From Bacteroides sp. (GTDB lineage: Bacteria > Bacteroidota > Bacteroidia > Bacteroidales > Bacteroidaceae), in contig NZ_JAICZW010000105.1 in assembly GCF_029057325.1 (NCBI RefSeq), positions 1-32,839 of the forward strand: a DNA stretch of 32,839 nucleotides, in the 5' to 3' direction. Below are positions 19,101 through 25,214 of this stretch, in pieces. Within the stretch, counting starts at the first letter, position 1. Every line of letters begins with the position of its first letter. The notes beneath the pieces were generated by a model. That model was not told the DNA's origin. It made no database searches and saw only the letters and a program-made list of their open reading frames with translations. A program made the translations under genes and the position numbers.

Positions 19101-19233
19101 CGTTGTATGAATTTATGATAAGCAGCCTACGCTTCTTTTCATGGGTAGTTTCGTTGGCAAACGACAGGCTGAAATGCAGCAAGAGCAGGCTTAAGCAGAT
19201 GGCATACCTCAGTAGATGTATATAGAATCTCAT
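16123..19233 (-). CDS. Hybrid sensor histidine kinase with solute-binding-type periplasmic sensor and C-terminal receiver
   Basis: The protein has 1036 residues. A signal peptide or anchor (about 1-26) leads into a periplasmic domain (about 30-360) that resembles ABC-type solute-binding sensors (RRLLIINSYNESAPWSQEV, PDFLVLLGNMAF, PIVLVGTEDTY). A membrane segment follows at about 369-391, then PAS-type regions (about 400-645, including WLEINAAVERRD). HisKA has His683 in NMSHEIRTPLNAIVGF; the ATPase domain has INLLVNATKFTEKGEI, DTGVGIS and GTGLGLSICKNI. A receiver with Asp964 in IIMDINMPEMDGY ends the protein. There is no DNA-binding output, so a downstream phosphorelay partner is needed; none is adjacent. 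It converges on the HTCS gene. Confidence 0.92.
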   Translation of the reverse strand: MRFYIHLLRYAICLSLLLLHFSLSFANETTHEKKRRLLIINSYNESAPWSQEVTTPILLQTAPLANITADVVHMNETFIRNDSLYKEMENGIFRRFQHQKPDFLVLLGNMAFTLRDRIVREWGDIPIVLVGTEDTYAPQSYYLTGRPIDIPDSISKPLADLRQAYNFTFIETPCNYKETIDMMVRMLPGMKKLLFAADELYQNQKLDRQIQSYIAARYPHLLYERLVGHEGNQNNLQIHLLNDDPEVGILFSTWFYERKNLLGFPSIISGDFQLVASSRQPVFALRNAYVYKEGFTGGYFYDRMEIQQSVASALELLFKGTEARDIPFAYSKQSHPFVNYAQLLIDGIDTSLCPEDTIFINKPLTFWQEYRWWIICGIVLLLSLAVIMLVKYQYQRNRIKLLSAHDTLIRNMPILYVQAKAIFDQEGKITGMKYRCGNKLFNSLFAQAENDPQKNAFAQIEYMSKFTEMVFKEKRAVTFTHYFKQINKYYEFILCTASEEQTLDIFAIDITARKDAEHTLRQTNQKLEMTLGIARIIPWRWNLKEGLIYCEANKILSHLNFTKEKESTPKMDIIKAPVYFKKIHPEDQERIYHVYESLISGKTQQVKEEYRVVSEIEGRKITDWLEINAAVERRDANDCPVSLVGSLLLITERKRQEMALISAREKAQESERLKSAFLANMSHEIRTPLNAIVGFSSLLTATEDESERQEFVNIIETNNQLLLQLISDILDLSKIEANTMEFNYQYVDLNQLAKEVEKTVESKVKPGVSLRFVPGLPVCYAQTEQNRLSQVLINLLVNATKFTEKGEIVFGYEVRENELYFYVKDTGVGISQENQKKIFERFTKLNSFVQGTGLGLSICKNIISRMKGRIGVESEGEGKGCTFWFTIPYKPEILQEEKQQTGTGTLLKKPNGNKPVILIAEDNESNYMLFESILKKDYELIHAWNGEEAVEFYSLYHPHVIIMDINMPEMDGYEATREIRKISKTVPIIAITAYSFASDKERIMQNGFNGYMSKPIDIQKLREKLEHTINGRFMMM

Positions 19234-19287
19234 AAACTATTGTATTAAAGCAATTAGTTGGCTGTCATTATTGATGTATAAATTGCA

Positions 19288-19295
19288 CAAATGTA
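19288..19295 (-). promoter_or_regulatory. Promoter -7 box for the hybrid kinase gene
   Basis: Read on the minus strand, TACATTTG matches TAnnTTTG. It lies 54 bp upstream of the ATG at 19233. No clear TTTG is seen at the -33 position. Confidence 0.45.
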
Positions 19296-19497
19296 CTATA
19301 AATGTGTTTTAGCACGGTGGCTAAGCGTTAAAATTAAGGGTAATTAACGCATTTATCCGCTAATTCCGCGTCTGAAAAATAAGTGTAAAGTCTAAATGAA
19401 AGAGCCGTGACCGTTTGTAGGGCTGTACCTTGGTGCAGCCGCCCATTTGCATGCTGTCGGCCGGCATTTCGGAGGTAGCGGGGCACATCCTTACATT
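19296..19497. other. Intergenic region between the hybrid kinase and the DUF5053-like gene
   Basis: No gene-like reading frame with family resemblance is visible here. The stretch holds the upstream region of the kinase gene and ends at the terminator of the DUF5053-like gene. Confidence 0.4.
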
Positions 19498-19528
19498 GAA
19501 AAAGAGGATGCCCGCAGACACCCTCTTT
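19498..19528 (-). terminator. Rho-independent terminator after the DUF5053-like gene
   Basis: On the minus strand an AAAGAGGGTGTC stem pairs with GCATCCTCTTT and is followed by TTTC. A second hairpin just upstream in the transcript (CCGCACA / TGTGCGG, about 19534-19554) may assist. Confidence 0.6.
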
Positions 19529-19577
19529 GACGTGCCGCACAGGTTCTATGTGCGGACTTTTGTCAATAAGAACAATC

Positions 19578-19979
19578 CTAAATGGAAAGAGAACCTATTT
19601 TTTTGCTGATATCTTGCAGTGCGAATCTCAACGTACACAATTCTTCTTCATTGAATGCGCATTTTTTTCCATGCACCATATTTCCGTTCAATCGTTGGGA
19701 GAACCATGATTTTGATTTGTTGAAATAAGTCTCAGCTATATATTTGAAAGAAATCATATTGGATATGCTTTTGAGAGTCTCCAACATATTCAGTTCTTCG
19801 TTCGTTTCATCCAGTTCCTTGCCGATGTCGTTCAGCATCAGAAGCACATACTCTGAAATCAACGCCTTGTCTTCATCTGAAGTATAAACTCCATTCATTT
19901 TCTCCAGACGTTCCTCAAATGCAGGAGTACCTAACTCTGCTTTCAACAATTCAAGTTCTGTTTTCAAATTCTTATTCAT
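19578..19979 (-). CDS. Hypothetical protein, DUF5053-like
   Basis: This is an acidic cytoplasmic protein of 133 residues. The N-terminal half is helical and rich in Leu/Glu (LKTELELLKAELGTP ... ELDETNEELNMLETL), likely a coiled coil. The C-terminal part, ISFKYIAETYFNKSKSWFSQ followed by RLNGNMV, looks like a helix-turn-helix recognition segment and resembles the Bacteroides DUF5053 family of unknown function. A terminator follows. A truncated coding remnant ends 31 bp upstream on the same strand, so this gene may once have been second in an operon. DNA binding is an inference from the motif shape only. Confidence 0.65.
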   Translation of the reverse strand: MNKNLKTELELLKAELGTPAFEERLEKMNGVYTSDEDKALISEYVLLMLNDIGKELDETNEELNMLETLKSISNMISFKYIAETYFNKSKSWFSQRLNGNMVHGKKCAFNEEELCTLRFALQDISKKIGSLSI

Positions 19980-20010
19980 GGCCTATTCTATTTTTGAAGT
20001 ATAGGAATGC

Positions 20011-20121
20011 TTAATCCCTATTTCCTTGAGTTTGTTTTTTTAGTTCTTCAATTCTCTTTCTAGCTTCCAAAATGTCATCCAGATAAGCGTCTATTCTTTC
20101 TGCTACAGACGTTCTCTGACA
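20011..20121 (-). pseudogene. Truncated 3' remnant of a coiled-coil gene
   Basis: On the minus strand the last 36 codons before a TAA read as real protein (SVAERIDAYLDDILEARKRI, then EELKKQTQGNRD), a charged coiled-coil tail. Upstream of about 20121 the frame turns into Pro/Ser-rich nonsense antisense to the nuclease gene, and no ATG, GTG or TTG start lies in the credible part. It ends 31 bp before the DUF5053-like gene in the same direction. The simplest reading is a gene whose 5' part was lost when the adjacent nuclease segment arrived. Confidence 0.5.
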
Positions 20122-20219
20122 ATCTGACGGGGGATGGAGGGAAGAGGTGAAAGGAGGTGAAGAGAGGAAAGTGGCATTAATATTGGGAACCCATTGTGGC
20201 AAAATAACAAGAAAAGCGG

Positions 20220-20227
20220 TATATTTG
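20220..20227 (+). promoter_or_regulatory. Promoter -7 box for the Rpn-type nuclease gene
   Basis: TATATTTG matches TAnnTTTG and lies 18 bp before the ATG at 20246. The -33 region is not a good match. Confidence 0.5.
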
Positions 20228-20245
20228 CAACAAAAGCCGATAGAT

Positions 20246-21121
20246 ATGAAGTATTTGGACCCCAAAGCCGACCTTACCTTCAAGAAGGTATTCGGCAGCC
20301 AGCCCGATGTAGTCATCAGTTTCCTCAATGCGCTGTTGCCTTTCGAGGAAGGAAGGGAGATAAAGGAAATCGAGTACCTGAACCCGGAGATGGTGCCCGA
20401 GAACCCGCTGCGGAAGCACAGCATTGTGGACGTGCGGTGCAAAGATTCCCGGGGACGCCATTTCATTGTGGAGATGCAGATGGTCTGGTCGCCGGAGTTC
20501 AAGCAGCGTGTCCTTTTCAACGCCTCCAAGGCATACGTTCGCCAACTGGATTCGGGCGAGGACTACGAGCTGCTCCAACCCGTCTATTCACTCAACCTTG
20601 TCAATGACATTTTCGAGCCGGACCTCCCTGATACCTACTACCATTATTACCGGCTGGTGCATGTGGAGCATACGGAGAAAATCATAGACGGCCTTCACCT
20701 GGTCTTTGTGGAACTTCCCAAGTTCACTCCGCACACGTATGCGGAGAAGAAGATGCAGGTGCTTTGGCTGCGCTACCTGACGGAAATCAACGAGCATACG
20801 CAAGAGGTGTCGGCCGATCTGATGGCACACCCGGAGATACGCAAGGCTGTCAACGCACTGGAAGAGTCCGCTTTCTCACGGGAACAGCTTTTAGGCTATG
20901 AAAAGTTCTGGGACATTGTGAGCGTAGAGAAAACGCTGTTCAGCAGCGGGGAACGCAAAGGATTTGAAAAAGGCAGGGCTGAAGGACGTGAAGAAGGCAA
21001 GGCGGAAGGACGCGAAGAAGAGAAGTATGCCATTGCCCTTAAAATGAGGCAGCAAGGGATCGATTCGCAAATCATTGCGCAATGCACGGGGTTTGCGCCC
21101 GAAGAGATTGAAGCGTTGTAG
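20246..21121 (+). CDS. Rpn family recombination-promoting nuclease / PD-(D/E)XK nuclease family transposase
   Basis: This is a 291-residue protein of the PD-(D/E)XK transposase-like (Rpn/YhgA) family. The ATG at 20246 gives the typical N-terminus MKYLDPKADLTFKKVFG. The nuclease core has Asp62 in SIVDVRCKD and the Glu76-x-Gln78 motif in FIVEMQM, the family's version of the (D/E)XK site. Next come LFNASKAYVRQLDSG and the PVYSLNLVNDIF segment. The tail contains repeated Glu/Gly/Arg units (GRAEGREEGKAEGREE), then a short helical domain (QGIDSQIIAQCTGFAPEEIE), as usual in this family. Members promote RecA-independent recombination or horizontal transfer; many are multicopy. A truncated gene upstream and a long inverted repeat downstream support an insertion history. 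Confidence 0.9.
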   Translation: MKYLDPKADLTFKKVFGSQPDVVISFLNALLPFEEGREIKEIEYLNPEMVPENPLRKHSIVDVRCKDSRGRHFIVEMQMVWSPEFKQRVLFNASKAYVRQLDSGEDYELLQPVYSLNLVNDIFEPDLPDTYYHYYRLVHVEHTEKIIDGLHLVFVELPKFTPHTYAEKKMQVLWLRYLTEINEHTQEVSADLMAHPEIRKAVNALEESAFSREQLLGYEKFWDIVSVEKTLFSSGERKGFEKGRAEGREEGKAEGREEEKYAIALKMRQQGIDSQIIAQCTGFAPEEIEAL

Positions 21122-21209
21122 AAGACTTCTCTATCATCAGTCAGGCCGAAATCCTCCTAATCCGATAGGGAGGTGTGTCAAAACGAAAAGGAACCGACAT
21201 AACGATAGA

Positions 21210-21278
21210 TTTTAGGCACGGATTACACGGATTTACACGGTTTTTTCCTTGACTAATCCGTGAAATCCGTGCCTAAAA
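21210..21278. repeat. Long inverted repeat, copy 2 (24-bp arms)
   Basis: TTTTAGGCACGGATT-ACACGGATT at 21210-21233 pairs with 21255-21278 (ending GTGCCTAAAA) over 24 bp with one mismatch. The loop is 21 nt. It begins 88 bp after the nuclease stop. It is the better preserved relative of the repeat at 16003-16071. Confidence 0.8.
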
Positions 21279-21336
21279 GAAAGTGAGATGCATGTTTGCA
21301 CATCTACCTGCAATTCCCCCCTATATTCCCCGGTTT

Positions 21337-21461
21337 GACAGACACTTGCATCTGTCGTCTCAAACACTTGTGTCTGTCGGCTTGAACACAAGTGTCTGTC
21401 ACGTTGGACACAAGTGTCTGTCAACTCATTTTTTTTATATCTGATAATCAACGTTGTATGA
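21337..21461. repeat. Palindromic tandem array, 22-bp period, copy 2
   Basis: Four units end at 21356, 21378, 21400 and 21422, exactly 22 bp apart. The first two have centre TT (GACACTTG..., AACACTTGTGTCTGTC), the last two have centre AA (ACACAAGTGTCTGTC). Linker 1 (GTCT) and linker 3 (ACGTTG) match those of the array at 4042-4127. The 3' flank CTGATAATCAACGTTGTATG (21441-21460) matches the flank of copy 1 closely, and the 5' flank (ATTCCCCGGTTTGACAG) is similar to that at 4028-4045. Confidence 0.75.
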
Positions 21462-21801
21462 TTATGCTAATTGTCGTTAACCGTATTCAATTTTCTTATT
21501 ATAGTTCATCTAAAGTCGTTTTTCATTTGAGAAAAGTGCGATTTTTTGCATTTTGGGGCGTGGAATGATATTATTCACATTTTATGGCTTTCGCAATCGG
21601 TAAAAAGCAATCTTTCCGGCTCATCCGGAATTTGGAGTGGTAATCGGGCTTTCACTGACTGACATCCTGAACGCAGTGAAGCATCTCTTCTCCTTGGCAC
21701 GCATAAAGGGAGTGGATTTTTCACTGCATTCCCTTAGACAGGTGGTTGGCCTTTGGGGGATACCTAAGTCGTTATCAATTCCTGTGGTTGGGGAGGGACG
21801 G
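21462..21801. other. Intergenic stretch without a recognisable gene
   Basis: No supported gene is present. The first half is AT-rich and the second half has no recognised family signature on either strand. It separates the palindromic array from the fimbrial operon terminator. Confidence 0.4.
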
Positions 21802-21849
21802 AAAGAAAATATGCCTCATGCTGCCGGGGAGGGCGGGCATGAGGCATAT
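21802..21849 (-). terminator. Terminator of the fimbrial operon
   Basis: ATATGCCTCATGC and GCATGAGGCATAT are perfect 13-bp complements around a GC-rich 15-nt loop. On the minus strand they are followed by TTTCTTTCC. The stem lies 40 bp after the stop codon of the last fimbrial gene. Confidence 0.85.
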
Positions 21850-21889
21850 CGGAAAGATTGCGAAAATCGTATTGGGGGTGTGGAGTGCT

Positions 21890-24800
21890 TTATTTCTTTT
21901 TTACACAGCGAATGAAGGCGGCATTTTTACCCTGTTGCGCTGCGTATGCACCGTATGGAAAAAAGTCAAAAGTAAAGTAGTTGAAATCCCATCCTAGTGC
22001 AATTGCATTCTCAGTTTTATCTATATCCCCTGCATCTGCTTTTCGATCTAACCAATAAACTGCTCCAGGTCGCATATATATATCATAGAAAAGAGGGGCG
22101 TCTATTAAGCCATTCGGATAAACTTCCCCTTCACCTATTTTTTCATTAGGAAACTCTTCGTTTCGATTACTAGAATATCTCAATATACCTGCACCTTTGT
22201 TATTAGAAGTCTTGATATCTCTATCTGCCTCTTTTCTGTGACCATATCCGGAAGCCCCAATAGGAAAAAACAAACTTTTCCCGCTTACTTTGTTATATAC
22301 AAAGCTGCCTCGCATTCCACGTCCGGTATGTTCATAATCGTATTCATAGACCTCCTTCAAATCATCCAAAGTTTCATTGGATTCATTTCCATACAATACC
22401 CCATATCCTTCTGCAATATCTTCATGGTGGTATAATACTGCAAAATCGTTATAAGACGCTATTTTAGCATTCTCTATATTAGGTTCAGCAAAAGCGGGAG
22501 TTGTTGAAGAATAAGAAGTTGCTATATCGCTCCATTTTGCCGTCTCCTTATTTAAATTGTCATCGGTTGCAATTAGTAAATTATTGCTGTTGTTTACAAA
22601 TGAACTAGGCTTTACGTTAATCCAATAACCATCACCAGTGGTGGGATTTTTATTGCACATTGCGTCTATAGGATAGTCCCAATTGCCAAATTTAAATAGA
22701 GAGCCCTCTTCCAAGGGAGAATCAGTTGTTTTGTTTTTGGTTTTCATATTATATGCAAGCCATTCGCTTCCTCCCTCGATCAAGGAATCCGGTGCATCGC
22801 CTTGTCTTACGAAAATCAGATGATAGCAAGTATAGTTGTGATATTCCACCCGTATTATGGCATAACGGTTTTCGTCCTTTCCGCATGTACCATTAAAGTT
22901 AATATCGAAATCTATCATAGAACCGGTTTCTCCGCCCACTTCTTCACCTGGAGTTGTGGCATTATTATTGCTCAGTGTGATAAAATTCTCTGTACCACAA
23001 TATACATACGCTTTCCAAGAACCTTCTGAAGCAAATGATGTAAATTGCGTTTCATTCTCTTTGGGCAGACGTTTCAATTGTACGTGAAACTTATTGTCGT
23101 TATCATGTTTGCGCCAAACTCCTTTAGGATTGACTATACGGCGTACTTGGTAAATGACTGGATTCTTTAAATCTTTATCATTTCCATTTGTTACCTCGAT
23201 TCCACTAAAATTTGTGCCATCTGTTGATATTTGCGTACCATCTGTGAATGTGACTACTATTTTAATTTCGGCCTTGCGCTGGTAAGCTACATACGGGTTG
23301 TTGCCAGTATAAGCACTTGCTTTCATTAATTGTTTGGCACGGGTGTATAGAGGGACTTGTAGGTGATATACAGTGTCCCCTTCGTTTTCGATGATATATT
23401 TTCCATCTCCTTCGTCATCCCCATAGCTTTGGCTTTCACCTTCTTTGGGTAAGGCAATCCCTTCTTCTATATATTTACGTTCTCCTCTTTTATGTTCTTC
23501 ATAGTAAGCTTGATTTGAAGTTACAGTAATGGGGTTCTCGTTGGGAAGAACCAAATCTTTTGTTCTCCGAAGAGAGAGAAAACCATTCCATTGATTTTGA
23601 TATGGTAAATCCATCTCTTTACAATAGGCAAAGTCCTTATCAGGATTATTGGGCGCCCATCTGTTATCTACAATTTTTGCCTCTATTTCCTGAATGGTTT
23701 TTCCTCCGGTTCTAATTTTAAGAGGAAGCATCATGGAGTGGTTATATAAATAGGATATGTAATAAGGATTGGGAACTTCAATACCAGGGTCAGGCTCTTC
23801 GTATTCGATGTGCCAATCTACATCGTTGGCATACTTGTTGAATTTCAGTGTCAACTTGTAGTGATGATTGCGTTCTGCATTGTAGTCAGTAGTAACATTC
23901 TTGCCCAGCATGAAGCGGTAGATGATGTCACCATTACTCACCCGCCCATGGACATTAGAAACGTAATAGGCTTTAACTTCAATATATGTGCCGTATGGCT
24001 TTTGGTCTTTATAGAATGTATCTCCGGGCTTGTTGTTCATTCCCGGGGCATCAAGGTTTCCATCCCCATCTGCATCTTGTTGCTTGTTTTTTCCAGTTCC
24101 CTGCATGTTTTCATAGAAAAAGAGGGCTTCATTCTTTTCTCCATGAGCCAGTTTGGCATAGCTGGCTTTATCTTTGTCGTAATCCGCTTTCCATACAGAT
24201 ACTCCGTTGGGGGCTGTGTTTTTGTTCGTATAATAATAGAACGGTTTACCTTTCGTGATACGTGCCGGATAGTGCTCATCATAGGATGTTGTTCCTTCGG
24301 CATACGTGATGCTTTCACCATCTATAAGTGCTCCATACCTGTTTTTGGAATTTTCGTCAAGATTGATAGTGCTCTCTTTGCCTAAATAGCATTCAGTCGG
24401 TATATCTTTAATGGTTACAGATTTGAGATAAATAAATACATTCTCGTGAAGGGCGGAACCGTCGTATGCGATGGTCACTTTGGATGCCGCACGGCGTATT
24501 GAAGCATGCAGACTGGCTTTGGGTTGGTTTATAATAGCTAGTTCATCCTGCTGTTCACTTCCTTTTACGGTGAAGTAGCCAAACATCTGATTGTTGGCTG
24601 CTATATTGTCTGCATCCCATGTGAGGGAAATGCTTTTCAATCCTTCTATTGTTTGAATGGCTTCGGAATACTTCTCATTGGTAAGAAGGTCGCCCATGTT
24701 TGCCACCGCATAGATGTGGTAGCGTCCGTAGGGGATTGTCAATTTAAAATCAGCATGGGGCGTTTGGGATTCAGCAGAAGGTAACTTCTTGTCTTCACCG

Positions 24801-25153
24801 TCTATTGATTCCGTTTTTTCGTCTCCACTCCGGTCCATGTCTTTGAGTGTGTATTTCCCTTCACTGGGAGTGGTAACTCCATCTCCGGCATATTCAAGCG
24901 GATATTTCTTCAGCAACTCTCCTTTCTCATTATACAGCAACACGCACAGGCTGTTGATGCTCTTTATGATATTGCCTGCCGCGCGTGTGTTTCCGTTCAG
25001 CGCAGGGGTAAGGGGTTTGAAATTCACGGTGGCACTGACGAGGCTTTCGCCTTCGCCTATCTCGCCGCCATTATAGAGCAGGTCGTCTTGACAGGCGGCG
25101 CTGCCGAGAAACAATATGCACAAAAATATATAAATTGAAAAATTCTGTTTCAT
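21890..25153 (-). CDS. DUF4906-type fimbrial tip protein candidate, lipoprotein
   Basis: This protein has 1087 residues and is the last gene of the fimbrial operon. The signal peptide ends in a lipobox (LGSAAC, Cys21). Residues 45-60 (NFKPLTPALNGNTRAAG) hold a Thr-Arg-Ala site at Arg57, as in the other exported fimbrillins here. The N-terminal third resembles fimbrillin folds (YHIYAVANMGDLL, RRAASKVTIAYDGS). The last 250 residues resemble a FISUMP-like adhesive domain (GGSEWLAYNMKT, SLFFPIGASGYGH, GILRYSSN, ending NAAFIRCVKKK). Position, size and modular structure suggest a tip adhesin or accessory pilin. The ligand is unknown. GC content falls markedly in the middle and 3' part of the gene. 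Confidence 0.78.
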   Translation of the reverse strand: MKQNFSIYIFLCILFLGSAACQDDLLYNGGEIGEGESLVSATVNFKPLTPALNGNTRAAGNIIKSINSLCVLLYNEKGELLKKYPLEYAGDGVTTPSEGKYTLKDMDRSGDEKTESIDGEDKKLPSAESQTPHADFKLTIPYGRYHIYAVANMGDLLTNEKYSEAIQTIEGLKSISLTWDADNIAANNQMFGYFTVKGSEQQDELAIINQPKASLHASIRRAASKVTIAYDGSALHENVFIYLKSVTIKDIPTECYLGKESTINLDENSKNRYGALIDGESITYAEGTTSYDEHYPARITKGKPFYYYTNKNTAPNGVSVWKADYDKDKASYAKLAHGEKNEALFFYENMQGTGKNKQQDADGDGNLDAPGMNNKPGDTFYKDQKPYGTYIEVKAYYVSNVHGRVSNGDIIYRFMLGKNVTTDYNAERNHHYKLTLKFNKYANDVDWHIEYEEPDPGIEVPNPYYISYLYNHSMMLPLKIRTGGKTIQEIEAKIVDNRWAPNNPDKDFAYCKEMDLPYQNQWNGFLSLRRTKDLVLPNENPITVTSNQAYYEEHKRGERKYIEEGIALPKEGESQSYGDDEGDGKYIIENEGDTVYHLQVPLYTRAKQLMKASAYTGNNPYVAYQRKAEIKIVVTFTDGTQISTDGTNFSGIEVTNGNDKDLKNPVIYQVRRIVNPKGVWRKHDNDNKFHVQLKRLPKENETQFTSFASEGSWKAYVYCGTENFITLSNNNATTPGEEVGGETGSMIDFDINFNGTCGKDENRYAIIRVEYHNYTCYHLIFVRQGDAPDSLIEGGSEWLAYNMKTKNKTTDSPLEEGSLFKFGNWDYPIDAMCNKNPTTGDGYWINVKPSSFVNNSNNLLIATDDNLNKETAKWSDIATSYSSTTPAFAEPNIENAKIASYNDFAVLYHHEDIAEGYGVLYGNESNETLDDLKEVYEYDYEHTGRGMRGSFVYNKVSGKSLFFPIGASGYGHRKEADRDIKTSNNKGAGILRYSSNRNEEFPNEKIGEGEVYPNGLIDAPLFYDIYMRPGAVYWLDRKADAGDIDKTENAIALGWDFNYFTFDFFPYGAYAAQQGKNAAFIRCVKKK

Positions 25154-25186
25154 ATCAGTTGCTGTTTGAAGTAAGTATGTTTAATG

Positions 25187-25209
25187 AAGGGGATTCCGAA
25201 AATCCCCTT
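25187..25209 (-). other. Intercistronic hairpin before the tip gene
   Basis: AAGGGGATT and AATCCCCTT are perfect 9-bp complements with a 5-nt loop, located in the 61-bp gap between two fimbrial genes. No T-run follows on the minus strand, so it may act as an mRNA-stabilising or partial-attenuation structure that limits the tip transcript relative to upstream subunits. This role is inferred. Confidence 0.5.
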
Positions 25210-25214
25210 TAGCT

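Noticed and set aside
11975..19233. Polysaccharide-utilisation locus
   Set aside because: An HTCS alone suggested one, but there are no SusC/SusD-like or carbohydrate-active enzyme genes in the window.
20122..20529. Upstream extension of the minus-strand frame ending at 20011
   Set aside because: This part is antisense to the Rpn-type nuclease and Pro/Ser-rich; only the last 36 codons look like protein.
21337..21422. Possible CRISPR array
   Set aside because: Units are palindromic throughout, linkers are only 6-7 bp, the period is 22 bp, linkers are shared between loci, and there are no cas genes.
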